The position numbers and the translations under genes were made by a program. 64,000 nucleotides of DNA from contig OX393579.1 in NCBI GenBank assembly GCA_947652605.1, positions 2,480,001 to 2,544,000 on the forward strand. Reading direction: 5' to 3'. Below, in pieces: positions 22,651-34,431 of the stretch (the first letter of the stretch is position 1; the number at the start of each line of letters is the position of its first letter). The DNA is from Elmis aenea (lineage: Eukaryota > Arthropoda > Insecta > Coleoptera > Elmidae). The notes beneath the pieces were generated by a model that worked only from the letters and a program-made list of their open reading frames with translations, was not told the origin of the DNA and did no database searches.

Positions 22651-25600
22651 TCTTTTGTACTGTATTAAATTGTTTAGCTTCTCTTACTGTATTAAATTAA
22701 TTAACTTCTTTACTGTAATAAATTGTTTAGCTTCTCTACTGTATTAAATTATTTAACTTCTTTACTGTAATAAATTGTTTAGCTTCTCTTACAGTATTAA
22801 ATTACTTAACTTCTCTTACTGTATTAAATTATTGAACTTCTCTACTGTATTAAATTATTTAGCTCCTTAACTTCTCTGCTGCATTAAATTATTTAGCTTC
22901 TTAACTTCTCCACTGTATTAAATTATTTAGTTTCTTAACTTCTCTAGTGTATTTGTATTAAATTAACTTCTCTACTGTAATAAATTGTTTAGCTTCTCTT
23001 ACAGTATTCAATTATTTAACTTCTCTTACTGTATTAAATTATTTAACTTCTCTACTGTATTAAATTATTTAACTTCTCTACTGTATTAAATTATTTAGCT
23101 CCTTAACTTCTCTGCTGCATTAAATTATTTAGCTTCTTAACTTCTCTACTGTATTAAATTATTGAGCTTCTTTACTCCTCTGCTGTATTAAATTATTCAA
23201 CTTCTTTACTGTAATAAATTGTTTAGCTTCTTCGCTTCTCTAGTGTATAAAATTATTTAACTTCTTTAGTGTATCAAATTATTTAGCTTCTTGACTTCTC
23301 TACTGTATTAAATTATTTAACTTCTTTACTTCTCAAGTGTATTAAATTATTTAACTTCTTTACTTCTCAAGTGTATTAAATTATTTAACTTCTTTACTTC
23401 TCTAGTGTATTAAATTATTTAGCTTCTCTACTGTATTAAATTATTTAACTTCTTTACTTCTCAAGTGTATTAAATTATTTAACTTCTTTACTTCTCTAGT
23501 GTAGTAAATTATTTAACTTCTCTAGTGTATTAAATTATTTAACTTCTTTACTTCTCAAGTGTATTAAATTATTTAACTTCTTTACTTCTCAAGTGTATTA
23601 AATTATTTAACTTCTTTACTTCTCTAGTGTATTAAATTATTTAACTTCTTTACTTCTCAAGTGTATTAAATTATTTAACTTCTTTACTTCTCTAGTGTAT
23701 TAAATTATTTAACTTCTTTACTTCTTAAGTGTATTAAATTATTTAACTTCTTTACTTCTCTAGTGTATTAAATTATTTAACTTCTTTACTTCTCTAGTGT
23801 ATTAAATTATTTAACTTCTTTACTTCTCAAGTGTATTAAATTATTTAACTTCTTTACTTCTCTAGTGTATTAAATTATTTAACTTCTTTACTTCTCAAAG
23901 TGTATTAAATTATTTAACTTCTTTACTTCTCAAGTGTATTAAATTATTTAACTTCTTTACTTCTCTAGTGTATTAAATTACTTAACTTCTTTACTTCTCT
24001 AGTGTATTAAATTATTTAGCTTAACTTCTCAAGTGTATTAAATTATTTAACTTCTTTACTTCTCTAGTGTATTAACTTCTTTACCTCTCTAGTGTATTAA
24101 ATTATTTAACTTCTCTAGTGTATTAAATTATTTAGCTTCTCTACTGTATTAAATTATTTAACTTCTTTACTTCTCTAGTGTATTAAATTATTTAACTTCT
24201 TTACTTCTCTAGTGTATTAAATTATTTAGCTTCTCTACTGCATTAAATTATTTAACTTCTCAAGTGTATTAAATTATTTAACTTCTTTAGTGTATTAAAT
24301 TATTTAACTTCTTTACTTCTCTAGTGTATTAAATTATTTAGCTTCTCTACTGCATTAAATTATTTAACTTCTTTACTTCTCAAAGTGTATTAAATTATTT
24401 AACTTCTTTACTTCTCAAGTGTATTAAATTATTTAACTTCTCTAGTGTATTAAATTATTTAGCTTCTCTACTGCATTAAATTATTTAACTTCTTTACTTC
24501 TCAAGTGTATTAAATTATTTAACTTCTTTACTTCTCTAGTGTATTAAATTATTTAACTTCTTTACTTCTCAAGTGTATTAAATTATTTAACTTCTTTACT
24601 TCTCTAGTGTATTAAATTATTTAGCTTCTCTACTGCATTAAATTATTTAACTTCTTTACTTCTCAAAGTGTATTAAATTATTTAACTTCTTTACTTCTCA
24701 AGTGTATTAAATTATTTAACTTCTCTAGTGTATTAAATTATTTAACTTCTTTACTTCTCAAGTGTATTAAATTATTTAACTTCTTTACTTCTCTAGTGTA
24801 TTAAATTATTTAACTTCTTTAGTGTATTAAATTATTTAGCTTCTCTACTGCATTAAATTATTTAACTTCTTTACTTCTCAAGTGTATTAAATTATTTAAC
24901 TTCTTTACTTCTCTAGTGTATTAAATTATTTAACTTCTTTACTTCTCAAGTGTATTAAATTATTTAACTTCTTTACTTCTCTAGTGTATTAAATTATTTA
25001 GCTTCTCTACTGCATTAAATTATTTAACTTCTTTACTTCTCAAAGTGTATTAAATTATTTAACTTCTTTACTTCTCAAGTGTATTAAATTATTTAACTTC
25101 TTTACTTCTCTAGTGTATTAAATTATTTAACTTCTTTACTTCTCTAGTGTATTAAATTATTTAGCTTAACTTCTCAAGTGTATTAAATTATTTAACTTCT
25201 TTACTTCTCTAGTGTATTAACTTCTTTACTTCTCTAGTGTATTAAATTATTTAGCTTCTCTACTGTATTAAATTATTTAACTTCTTTACTTCTCTAGTGT
25301 ATACTTCTTAAGTGTATTAAATTATTTAACTTCTTTACTTCTCTAGTGTATTAAATTATTTAACTTCTTTACTTCTCTAGTGTATTAAATTATTTAGCTT
25401 CTCTACTGCATTAAATTATTTAACTTCTTTACTTCTCAAGTGTATTAAATTATTTAACTTCTTTACTTCTCTAGTGTATTAAATTATTTAACTTCTTTAC
25501 TTCTCTAGTGTATTAAATTATTTAGCTTCTCTACTGCATTAAATTATTTAACTTCTTTACTTCTCAAAGTGTATTAAATTATTTAACTTCTTTACTTCTC

Positions 25601-27616
25601 AAGTGTATTAAATTATTTAACTTCTCTAGTGTATTAAATTATTTAGCTTCTCTACTGCATTAAATTATTTAACTTCTTTACTTCTCAAGTGTATTAAATT
25701 ATTTAACTTCTTTACTTCTCTAGTGTATTAAATTATTTAACTTCTTTACTTCTCTAGTGTATTAAATTATTTAGCTTCTCTACTGCATTAAATTATTTAA
25801 CTTCTTTACTTCTCAAAGTGTATTAAATTATTTAACTTCTTTACTTCTCAAGTGTATTAAATTATTTAACTTCTTTACTTCTCAAGTGTATTAAATTATT
25901 TAGCTTCTCTACTGCATTAAATTATTTAACTTCTTTACTTCTCAAAGTGTATTAAATTATTTAACTTCTTTACTTCTCTAGTGTATTAACTTCTTTACTT
26001 CTCAAGTGTATTAAATTATTTAACTTCTTTACTTCTCTAGTGTATTAAATTATTTAACTTCTTTACTTCTCTAGTGTATTAAATTATTTAGCTTAACTTC
26101 TCAAGTGTATTAAATTATTTAACTTCTTTACTTCTCTAGTGTATTAAATTATTTAACTTCTCTAGTGTATTAAATTATTTAGCTTCTCTACTGTATTAAA
26201 TTATTTAACTTCTTTACTTCTCTAGTGTATACTTCTTAAGTGTATTAAATTATTTAACTTCTTTACTTCTCTAGTGTATTAAATTATTTAGCTTCTCTAC
26301 TGCATTAAATTATTTAACTTCTTTACTTCTCAAGTGTATTAAATTATTTAACTTCTTTACTTCTCTAGTGTATTAAATTATTTAGCTTCTCTACTGTATT
26401 AAATTATTTAACTTCTTTACTTCTCTAGTGTATACTTCTTAAGTGTATTAAATTATTTAACTTCTTTACTTCTCTAGTGTATTAAATTATTTAACTTCTT
26501 TACTTCTCTAGTGTATTAAATTATTTAGCTTCTCTACTGCATTAAATTATTTAACTTCTTTACTTCTCAAGTGTATTAAATTATTTAACTTCTTTACTTC
26601 TCTAGTGTATTAAATTATTTAACTTCTTTACTTCTCTAGTGTATTAAATTATTTAGCTTCTCTACTGCATTAAATTATTTAACTTCTTTACTTCTCAAAG
26701 TGTATTAAATTATTTAACTTCTTTACTTCTCAAGTGTATTAAATTATTTAACTTCTCTAGTGTATTAAATTATTTAGCTTCTCTACTGCATTAAATTATT
26801 TAACTTCTTTACTTCTCAAGTGTATTAAATTATTTAACTTCTTTACTTCTCTAGTGTATTAAATTATTTAACTTCTTTACTTCTCTAGTGTATTAAATTA
26901 TTTAACTTCTTTACTTCTCAAAGTGTATTAAATTATTTAACTTCTTTACTTCTCAAGTGTATTAAATTATTTAACTTCTTTACTTCTCAAGTGTATTAAA
27001 TTATTTAGCTTCTCTACTGCATTAAATTATTTAACTTCTTTACTTCTCAAAGTGTATTAAATTATTTAACTTCTTTACTTCTCAAGTGTATTAAATTATT
27101 TAACTTCTCTAGTGTATTAAATTATTTAACTTCTTTACTTCTCTAGTGTATTAACTTCTTTACTTCTCAAGTGTATTAAATTATTTAACTTCTTTACTTC
27201 TCTAGTGTATTAAATTATTTAACTTCTTTACTTCTCTAGTGTATTAAATTATTTAGCTTAACTTCTCAAGTGTATTAAATTATTTAACTTCTTTACTTCT
27301 CTAGTGTATTAAATTATTTAACTTCTCTAGTGTATTAAATTATTTAGCTTCTCTACTGTATTAAATTATTTAACTTCTTTACTTCTCTAGTGTATACTTC
27401 TTAAGTGTATTAAATTATTTAACTTCTTTACTTCTCTAGTGTATTAAATTATTTAGCTTCTCTACTGTATTAAATTATTTAACTTCTTTACTTCTCTAGT
27501 GTATTAAATTATTTAACTTCTTTACTTCTCTAGTGTATTAAATTATTTAACTTCTTTACTTCTCTAGTGTATTAAATTATTTAGCTTCTCTACTGTATTA
27601 AATTATTTAACTTCTC
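22651..27616 (+). repeat. Minisatellite A, ~5 kb of 34 bp and 26 bp units
   Basis: The dominant unit is 34 bp, TATTAAATTATTTAACTTCT plus TTACTTCTCTAGTG. A shorter 26 bp unit, TATTAAATTATTTAGCTTCT plus CTACTG, is interspersed, along with CTCAAGTG/CTCTAGTG and CTCAAAGTG variants. The left edge (22651-23250) is more diverged and the centre nearly uniform, as expected of an array homogenised by unequal exchange. Composite blocks recur, for example the GTGTATACTTCTTAAGTG junction near 25.30, 26.23, 26.43 and 27.39 kb. The unit is full of stop codons and shows no coding potential. Confidence 0.97.
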
Positions 27617-27624
27617 ATTAACTT

Positions 27625-27767
27625 AGTCAGATATTTTGTAAATCTTTATTATAATAATAGTTACATAATAAATATTAGTAAATTTACAATTGTATTTAAA
27701 CTACTTCAGCACCCTGTTGTCCTCCAGTTCATCTTGATCCCATCCCTCGTTTGCGATGCATCATTAT
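27625..27767 (-). ncRNA. Candidate terminal exon of minus-strand transcript
   Basis: On the minus strand a clean acceptor (CCTATTGTTGCAG) precedes ATAATGATGCATCGCAAACG. An AATAAA follows at 27650-27645, so cleavage would fall right at the edge of minisatellite A. The segment is richer in GC than both neighbouring arrays and not repetitive. It probably acts as a non-coding last exon for a transcript coming from 30.9 and 34.4 kb. The 3' end position is an estimate. Confidence 0.4.
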
Positions 27768-27779
27768 CTGCAACAATAG

Positions 27780-30772
27780 GTCTTTGTAATACACTTTAGT
27801 AGATTATTTAAATAATCTACTAGTCTAATACACTTTAGTAGATTATTTAAATAATCTGCTAGTCTAATACACTTTAGTATATTATGTAAATAATACACTT
27901 TAGTATATTATGTAAATAATCTATTGCAGTGTATTAGTTAATACACTTTAGTAGATTATTTAAATAATCTATTGCAGTGTATTAGTTAATAATGTACCTA
28001 GTGGTGTAATACACTGTAGCAGATTATTTAAATAATACACTGTAGTAGATTATTTAAATAATACACTTTAGTAGCTAATTTAAATAATCTATTGCAGTGT
28101 ATTAGTTAATAATGTACCTAGTAGTGTAATACACTGTAGTAGATTATTTAAATAATACACTTTTAGTAGATTATTTAAATAATCTATTGCAGTGTATTAG
28201 TTAATACACTTTAGTAGATTATTTAAATAATACACTTTAGTAGATTATTTAAATAATACACTGTAGTAGATTATTTAAATAATGCACTGTAGTAGATTAT
28301 TTAAATAATGCACTGTAGTAGATTATTTAAATAATGCACTGTAGTAGATTATTTAAATAATCTATTACAGTGTATTAGTTAATAATGTACCTAGTAGTGT
28401 AATACACTGTAGTAGATTATTTAAATAATACACTGTGGTAGATTATTCAAATAATATACTTTAGTAGATTATTCAAATAATATACTTTAGTATATTGTTA
28501 TTCTATTGCAGTGTATTAGTTAATAATCTACTAGGATAATACACTTTAGTAGATTATTCAAATAATACACTTTAGTACATTATTACATTATTTAAATAAT
28601 ACACCTTAGTATAGATTGTTTAAATAATACACTTTAGTATATTATTTAAATATTACACTTTAGTAGGTACATTAAATAATACACAGTTAGTAGATTATTT
28701 AAATAATCTATTACAGTGTATTAGTTAATAGACTAATAATACACTTTAGTAGATTATTTAAATAATCTATTGCAGTGTATTAGTTAATAATGTACCTAGT
28801 AGTGTAATACACTGTAGTAGATTATTTAAATAATGCACTGTAGTAGATTATTTAAATAATGAGTAGATTATTTAAATAATGCACTGTAGTAGATTATTTA
28901 AATAATGCACTGTAGTAGATTATTTAAATAGTACACTTTAGTAGATTATTCAAATAATACACTTTAGTAGATTATTCAAATAATACACTTTAGTAGATTA
29001 TTCAAATAATACACTTTAGTACATTATTTAAATAATACACCTTAGTAGATTATTTAAATAATACACTTTAGTACATTATTTAAATAATACACCTTAGTAT
29101 AGATTGTTTAAATAATACACTGTAGTAGATTATTTAAATAATACACTGTTAGTAGATTATTTAAATAATACACTGTAGTAGATTATTTAAATAATACACT
29201 GTAGTAGATTATTTAAATAATACACTTTAGTACATTATTACATTATTTAAATAATACACCTTAGTATAGATTGTTTAAATAATACACTTTAGTATATTAT
29301 TTAAATATTACACTTTAGTAGGTACATTAAATAATACACAGTTAGTAGATTATTTAAATAATCTATTACAGTGTATTAGTTAATAGACTAATAATACACT
29401 TTAGTAGATTATTTAAATAATCTATTGCAGTGTATTAGTTAATAATGTACCTAGTAGTGTAATACACTGTAGTAGATTATTTAAATAATACACTGTAGTA
29501 GATTATTTAAATAATGCACTGTAGTAGATTATTTAAATAATGCACTGTAGTAGATTATTTAAATAGTACACTTTAGTAGATTATTCAAATAATACACTTT
29601 AGTAGATTATTCAAATAATACACTTTAGTACATTATTTAAATAATACACCTTAGTAGATTATTTAAATAATACACTTTAGTACATTATTTAAATAATACA
29701 CCTTAGTATAGATTGTTTAAATAATACACTGTAGTAGATTATTTAAATAATCTATTGCAGTGTATTAGTTAATAATGTACCTAGTAGTGTAATACACTGT
29801 AGTAGATTATTTAAATAATACACTGTAGTAGATTATTCAAATAATACACTTTAGTAGATTATTTAAATAATATACTTTAGTAGATTATTATTCTATTGCA
29901 GTGTATTAGTTGATAATCTACTAGGGTAATACACTTTAGTAGATTATTCAAATAATACACTTTAGTACGTTATTTAAATAATACACCTTAGTACATTATT
30001 TAAATAATACACCTTAGTAGATTATTTAAATAATACACTTTAGTACATTATTTAAATAATACACCTTAGTATAGATTGTTTAAATAATACACTTTAGTAT
30101 ATTACACTTTAGTAGGTACATTAAATAATACACCTTAGTAGATTATTTAAATAATACACTTTAGTACATTATTTAAATAATACACCTTAGTACATTATTT
30201 AAATAATACACCTTAGTACATTATTTAAATAATACACCTTAGTAGATTATTTAAATAATACACTTTAGTACATTATTTAAATAATACACCTTAGTATAGA
30301 TTGTTTAAATAATACACTTTAGTATATTACACTTTAGTAGGTACATTAAATAATACACCTTAGTAGATTATTTAAATAATACACTTTAGTACATTATTTA
30401 AATAATACACCTTAGTATAGATTGTTTAAATAATACACTGTAGTAGATTATTTAAATAATCTATTGCAGTGTATTAGTTAATAATGTACCTAGTAGTGTA
30501 ATACACTGTAGTAGATTATTTAAATAATACACTGTAGTAGATTATTCAAATAATACACTTTAGTAGATTATTTAAATAATATACTTTAGTAGATTATTAT
30601 TCTATTGCAGTGTATTAGTTGATAATCTACTAGGGTAATACACTTTAGTAGTTATTCAAATAATACACTTTAGTACATTATTTAAATAATACACCTTAGT
30701 ACATTATTTAAATAATACACAGTAAGTAGATTATTTAAATAATCTACTGCACTTGAAACTATTTAATAATCC
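27780..30772 (+). repeat. Minisatellite B, ~3 kb of 26 bp palindromic units
   Basis: The basic unit is TAGTAGATTATTTAAATAAT plus ACACTT (26 bp). It contains the palindrome ATTATTTAAATAAT, with TTTAG/GTAG/CTTAG variants. Longer elements such as TCTATTGCAGTGTATTAGTT and AATGTACCTAGTAGTG recur. Higher-order copies are visible: a ~655 bp block repeats from 28576 to 29231, and a ~225 bp block from 30067 to 30292. An island of the same family lies at 33.6 kb. The array fills nearly the entire interval between two minus-strand exon candidates. Confidence 0.97.
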
Positions 30773-30810
30773 ACTGCACTATTAATCAATTTAATATTTT
30801 TTTTACTTAC

Positions 30811-30943
30811 CCCCTTTCTCTCGCAATGGAAGGATGCCGTTATGCAGCTAGTTCTGCTTTTGAAGATCCTCGAATCAACCTACTACTTGACTGATCTCTA
30901 GGACATCACTCCTGTAAAAGGGTGCTGTTACGAGTGAAATGAC
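30811..30943 (-). ncRNA. Candidate minus-strand exon, mostly untranslated
   Basis: The minus-strand acceptor CTGATTTTCAG and the consensus donor GGGG|GTAAGT bound 133 bp of non-repetitive sequence. All three frames contain stops. Entered in phase 2 from the exon at 34360 it reads GSFHS then TAA, so it would hold the stop codon and the start of a 3' UTR for an alternative CDC50 isoform. A non-coding RNA exon is the other possibility. Confidence 0.45.
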
Positions 30944-31351
30944 CTGAAAATCAGTAAAATAAAAATGAAAAATACAGTAAGCAATGATAATATTATTACA
31001 TGTATTAAAGGCAAGATGAAGGGAAGCGGTTTAATTGACTCCGGAAAAAAAAAAACACTAAAAATCAGTAATGTCAACACACACTTCACGATAGGGAAGA
31101 AAACTTACAAACAGCTGTATATGAATTATAAGTACTCGGCATCAAACAATAATAAGTGTAACAGTCTGATAGGTCTTAAGAAAATTGGTGAAATACTACG
31201 CCCTTACAAAAAAACATCAACAATATAAGTAAAGAACAATTAAATTATCTACGAGAAAACTTATAAATATAAGGGTGTTGTTCAATTTATGCAAATTTTG
31301 CATTAAAAATTAATAACGATGCTATGAAGCGGTCCGTAGTTGTGATGAATA
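30944..31351. other. Intron-like stretch
   Basis: An 87-residue + strand open frame (30965-31228) lies here. It starts MKNTVSNDNI and is Lys/Asn-rich, with no recognisable family, upstream signal or conserved motif. I treat it as a chance frame. Confidence 0.35.
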
Positions 31352-31544
31352 AAGGACCTCGCAGACCAACGCGATATAGCGGGAGCGGGAGCGAAAATTT
31401 CGCGCTCATGGCGAAAATAGGATATCGCGAGGTTGACTACACCAGCGCGGTTTAGAGGATGCGGGACATGTGTTAATCGCTATACAGATCCCGCGCGTTT
31501 TTCGCTCCCGCTCCCGCTATATCGCGTTGGTCTGCGAGGTCCTT
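31352..31544. mobile_element. 193 bp MITE with perfect 46 bp inverted repeats
   Basis: The left arm begins AAGGACCTCGCAGACCAACG and continues to GGGAGCGAAAA (31352-31397). The right arm, 31499-31544, is its exact reverse complement. TA dinucleotides flank both ends (31350-31351 and 31545-31546), which fits a TA-duplicating Tc1/mariner-type MITE. The loop is GC-rich and non-coding. Perfect arms imply a recent insertion, and a transcript would fold into a long hairpin. Confidence 0.9.
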
Positions 31545-32619
31545 TATATTGTTTAACATTTCTACAAACAATAAAGCTAATTATTGCACATGCATACACC
31601 CATATCCAAACAAAAAATGCTGGTACCACTTTGTTGAAAATTATCACATTTTCTTCAACAACCTATTATTTGTAGTAGTGGTGTGTAGCTTTTTACAGCG
31701 TCAATTCGGCTGATTTATAAATAATACAACAATAATTAGTAATTCATTATAAAAAGAAATACGATATGTTAATCAACTCACACGGGAGCAAAAACTCGCT
31801 GACATGAGTGACGGACATTTTCTGATACACTGGAGTTACTAAATTACTAATTTAGTAACTACAAGTTTCAAACGGTACCTGTATTGGCATTTTTTTTTGC
31901 TAGCAGGAATGTACTGATATCTCAAATTAACTGCAAGTTACTGAATCCAACAATAAACACATTTTACCTTTTTAAGGTGTGCAACTGCTAATATCCAAAC
32001 TCTATGAGTTATGACACCTAAGTTAATTATTAACAATAAACAATAACGTCACAATAAACACACGGGACGCGTTTAAGTCCGAATATCACCAAAAATTGTT
32101 AAGACTGGCAACAAACATGGCGTATTATCTATTTATTCGTTAATGACATTGAAAATCTTTTTTGCCGAATTACGTATTAAAAGAATTTTAAAGCATTGAA
32201 AAATGTACGAACTTGGACAATCACATTGTGATAAAAGATAACAGAGGTGACCTAGAATGAATTATGTAGCTGTTTGAAATAAAGTATTTTAAATGTTAAA
32301 AATATTTGCACGTTAGTACTGTTTAGCCTAGTTGCCTAGTTGCAAATAATGTCATATTACGCAATAATCACCGCGAACAACTTGTTATATAATATTGTTT
32401 TATCTTAACTAATAACAGCTATGGAATTAAAACTAAAAACGTAACGTTTGTAAAAAAAAAACATTAATTTTGTTTATACGTACAAAGGACTAAAAATATA
32501 AGTTTCTGAAAGACAACATAGGTCACATCAAATGTGTTGTTTAACATTTTTGGAAACAATTGGGTTCATAGAAAAAAATTTGACTTTGCGAGGGGGTATA
32601 GGTACTTGTCTACAGAAAA
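31545..32619. other. AT-rich non-coding stretch
   Basis: This contains a near-perfect palindrome at about 31837-31861 (GTTACTAAATTACTAATTTA then GTAAC). I see no gene. Confidence 0.4.
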
Positions 32620-33250
32620 CGTAAAAACATTGTTGCATTTAAAATAACAAACTTGCATGTCGGTTCTCGAAAACTGAACACTCTGTATATTCAAAAATAA
32701 TTTAGTATTATACAGTTCGCGATGCCAAACAACTTTTGTATTTAAAACTTTTTTGTAACTATTTAAACAACCGAGAAATTAATTTATATTGCTATAGTAA
32801 AACTACCCGGCACCTCCACCAAATTTCAAAATAAATTATTAAAACCGCAATAACTATAGAAATATTGATTTTAGGTATAGGACATGCTTAATGTTTTTAA
32901 TAGATATTTGATTGTCTACAAGAAAACTTAAAAATATACAGGGTGTTGTATTTAAAATAACAAAGTTGCATGTCGGTTCTCCAAAACTAAACACCCTGTA
33001 TATTAAAAAATAGTGCACGTTTATGCAGCTCGTGATGCCAAACAACTTTTGTAACTACTCTATTAACGACGCCATTAAATAATTTGTGTTGCATTTTTAT
33101 TTTTTCGAAAAAATATAAAAGTGGCAGTAACTCGAAAAATATTGATTTTAGGTATAGGACATGCTTAACATTTTTTAAAGGCAATTGAATTGTCTCACAG
33201 AAAACGTAAAAATATACAGGATGTTGCATTTAAAATTTCAAACTTGCACA
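32620..33250 (+). repeat. Second copy of the ~315 bp complex repeat, 2 units
   Basis: This shows the same ordered boxes as the array at 8.8-10.3 kb, in the same orientation: TAGGTATAGGACATGCTTAA (near 32874 and 33153), ATACAGGGTGTTGTATTT, CATGTCGGTTCTC, GATGCCAAACAACTTTTG and CCCGGCACCTCCACC. The two arrays are about 22 kb apart. Confidence 0.85.
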
Positions 33251-33272
33251 AAAAACGTCAAAGTTTAGAGTT

Positions 33273-33601
33273 TAAAATAGTACTGGCGGTGATCGTCAAT
33301 AAGCGAGGCGGCACATCGTCTAACATGTAAAAACAAAGAGTTAAAATTATTTCTCCCATTGTGTAATTTTAATGTGCCGCCTCGTTCATTTGTTGATCAA
33401 TACTAATGTAACTTGAGTTGCCTACATCTCAGGCGCTTTATCACATTTGATTTTTTACCTTTAAATTGTGCATTAAAACTTCAAAACTGATTAACTGTCA
33501 TGCAAGTGAACTTTTTTAATTGTGTTAAGCTAATAGAAAACATCAACAAATTCAAAAAACAGCCCAACACATAGAAATTTCCGTGAAAATTATAAAGTAT
33601 A
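33273..33601 (+). repeat. 329 bp direct repeat, copy 1
   Basis: This segment recurs at 33834-34162 with the same length and few differences. Near its start is an inverted repeat pairing CGAGGCGGCACAT (33304-33316) with ATGTGCCGCCTCG (33372-33384), extended outward by TGATC-type matches. That part could be a small foldback MITE. No open frame is apparent. The ends (TAAAATAGTACTGG and TTATAAAGTATA) do not look like LTR termini. Confidence 0.9.
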
Positions 33602-33833
33602 TAAAGTTAAATAATACACCTTAGTAGATTATTTAGATAATACACCTTAGTAGATTATTTAAATAATACACCTTAGTAGATTATTTAACTAATACACCTT
33701 AGTAGATTATTTAAATAATACACATTAGTAGATTATTTAAATAATACACCTTAGTAGATTATTTAAATAACCTATTGCAGTGTATTAGTTAATAATCTAC
33801 TAGTCTAATACACTTTAGTATATTATTTGAGGA
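33602..33833 (+). repeat. Minisatellite B island between the 329 bp copies
   Basis: About nine 26 bp units of the TAGTAGATTATTTAAATAAT-ACACCT family, ending with the TCTATTGCAGTG-type spacer. The island is 2.8 kb from the main array and fits exactly between the two copies of the 329 bp repeat. Confidence 0.9.
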
Positions 33834-34162
33834 TAAAATAGTACTGGTCGTGATCGTCAATAAGCGAGGCGGCACATCTTCTAACATGTAAAAACAAAGA
33901 GTTAAAGATATTTCTGCCATTGCGTAATTTTAATGTGCCGCCTCGTTCATTTATTGATCAATACTAATGTAACTTGAGTTGCCTATATCTCAGGCGCTTT
34001 ATCACATTTGATTTTTTACCTTTAAATTGTGCATTAAAACTTCAAAACTGATTAACTGTCATGCAAGTGAACTTTTTTAATTGTGTTAAGCTAATAGAAA
34101 ACATCAACAAATTCAAAAAACAGCCCAACACATAGAAATTTCCGTGAAAATTATAAAGTATA
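33834..34162 (+). repeat. 329 bp direct repeat, copy 2
   Basis: This is the second copy of the segment at 33273-33601, including the CGAGGCGGCACAT hairpin. Differences are few (for example CATCTTCT against CATCGTCT), so the duplication is fairly recent. Confidence 0.9.
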
Positions 34163-34359
34163 GACTAAAATCATTGCACTTTTGTCAGGAAGCATGCAAA
34201 AAAAAATTAAATCTACAAGCATATGTTAATTACAAACTTAATTTTATAACAATTATTTACTCTCAGATGGTTCAAATTATTAATTGTTGTTATAAGAAAT
34301 GAGCAAAGTGCAAAGGTTATAGTCTATTTTTTAAACTAAAACAAATTTAAATCACTCAC

Positions 34360-34431
34360 CCTTTTGGTTTTTCACAAGAAGACTTCATGACATCATCCTG
34401 TCGTCGTTCCCTCATTTTCATCGAAAAATAT
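34360..34431 (-). CDS. Candidate alternative C-terminal exon of CDC50 gene
   Basis: The minus-strand acceptor GTTGTTACAG and the strong donor GG|GTGAGTG bound 72 bp. It is open only in phase 2: YFSMKMRERRQDDVMKSSCE then KPKG. The penultimate CDC50 coding exon (36594-36759) ends in phase 2 after KCGK, so the two can join as KCGKRYFSMKMRER. Joined onward to 30943 it gives GSFHS and a stop. This would replace the usual 17-residue tail with a longer basic one. It may instead be an exon of a separate minus-strand transcript. RNA evidence is lacking. Confidence 0.45.

Noticed and set aside
22651..30772. Regular short repeats resembling a CRISPR array
   Set aside because: There are no unique spacers. 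Units are contiguous, the DNA is eukaryotic with introns, and no cas genes are present.
30965..31228. 87-residue Lys/Asn-rich ORF as a gene
   Set aside because: Composition follows the AT-rich background. It has no domain or signal and lies in the putative intron of the opposite strand.
32854..33229. Two overlapping minus-strand ORFs of 63 and 80 residues
   Set aside because: They are copies of each other produced by the ~315 bp tandem repeat and not genes.
33273..34162. LTR retrotransposon with 329 bp LTRs
   Set aside because: The repeats do not start TG or end CA, there is no primer-binding site or polypurine tract, and the interior is only satellite.
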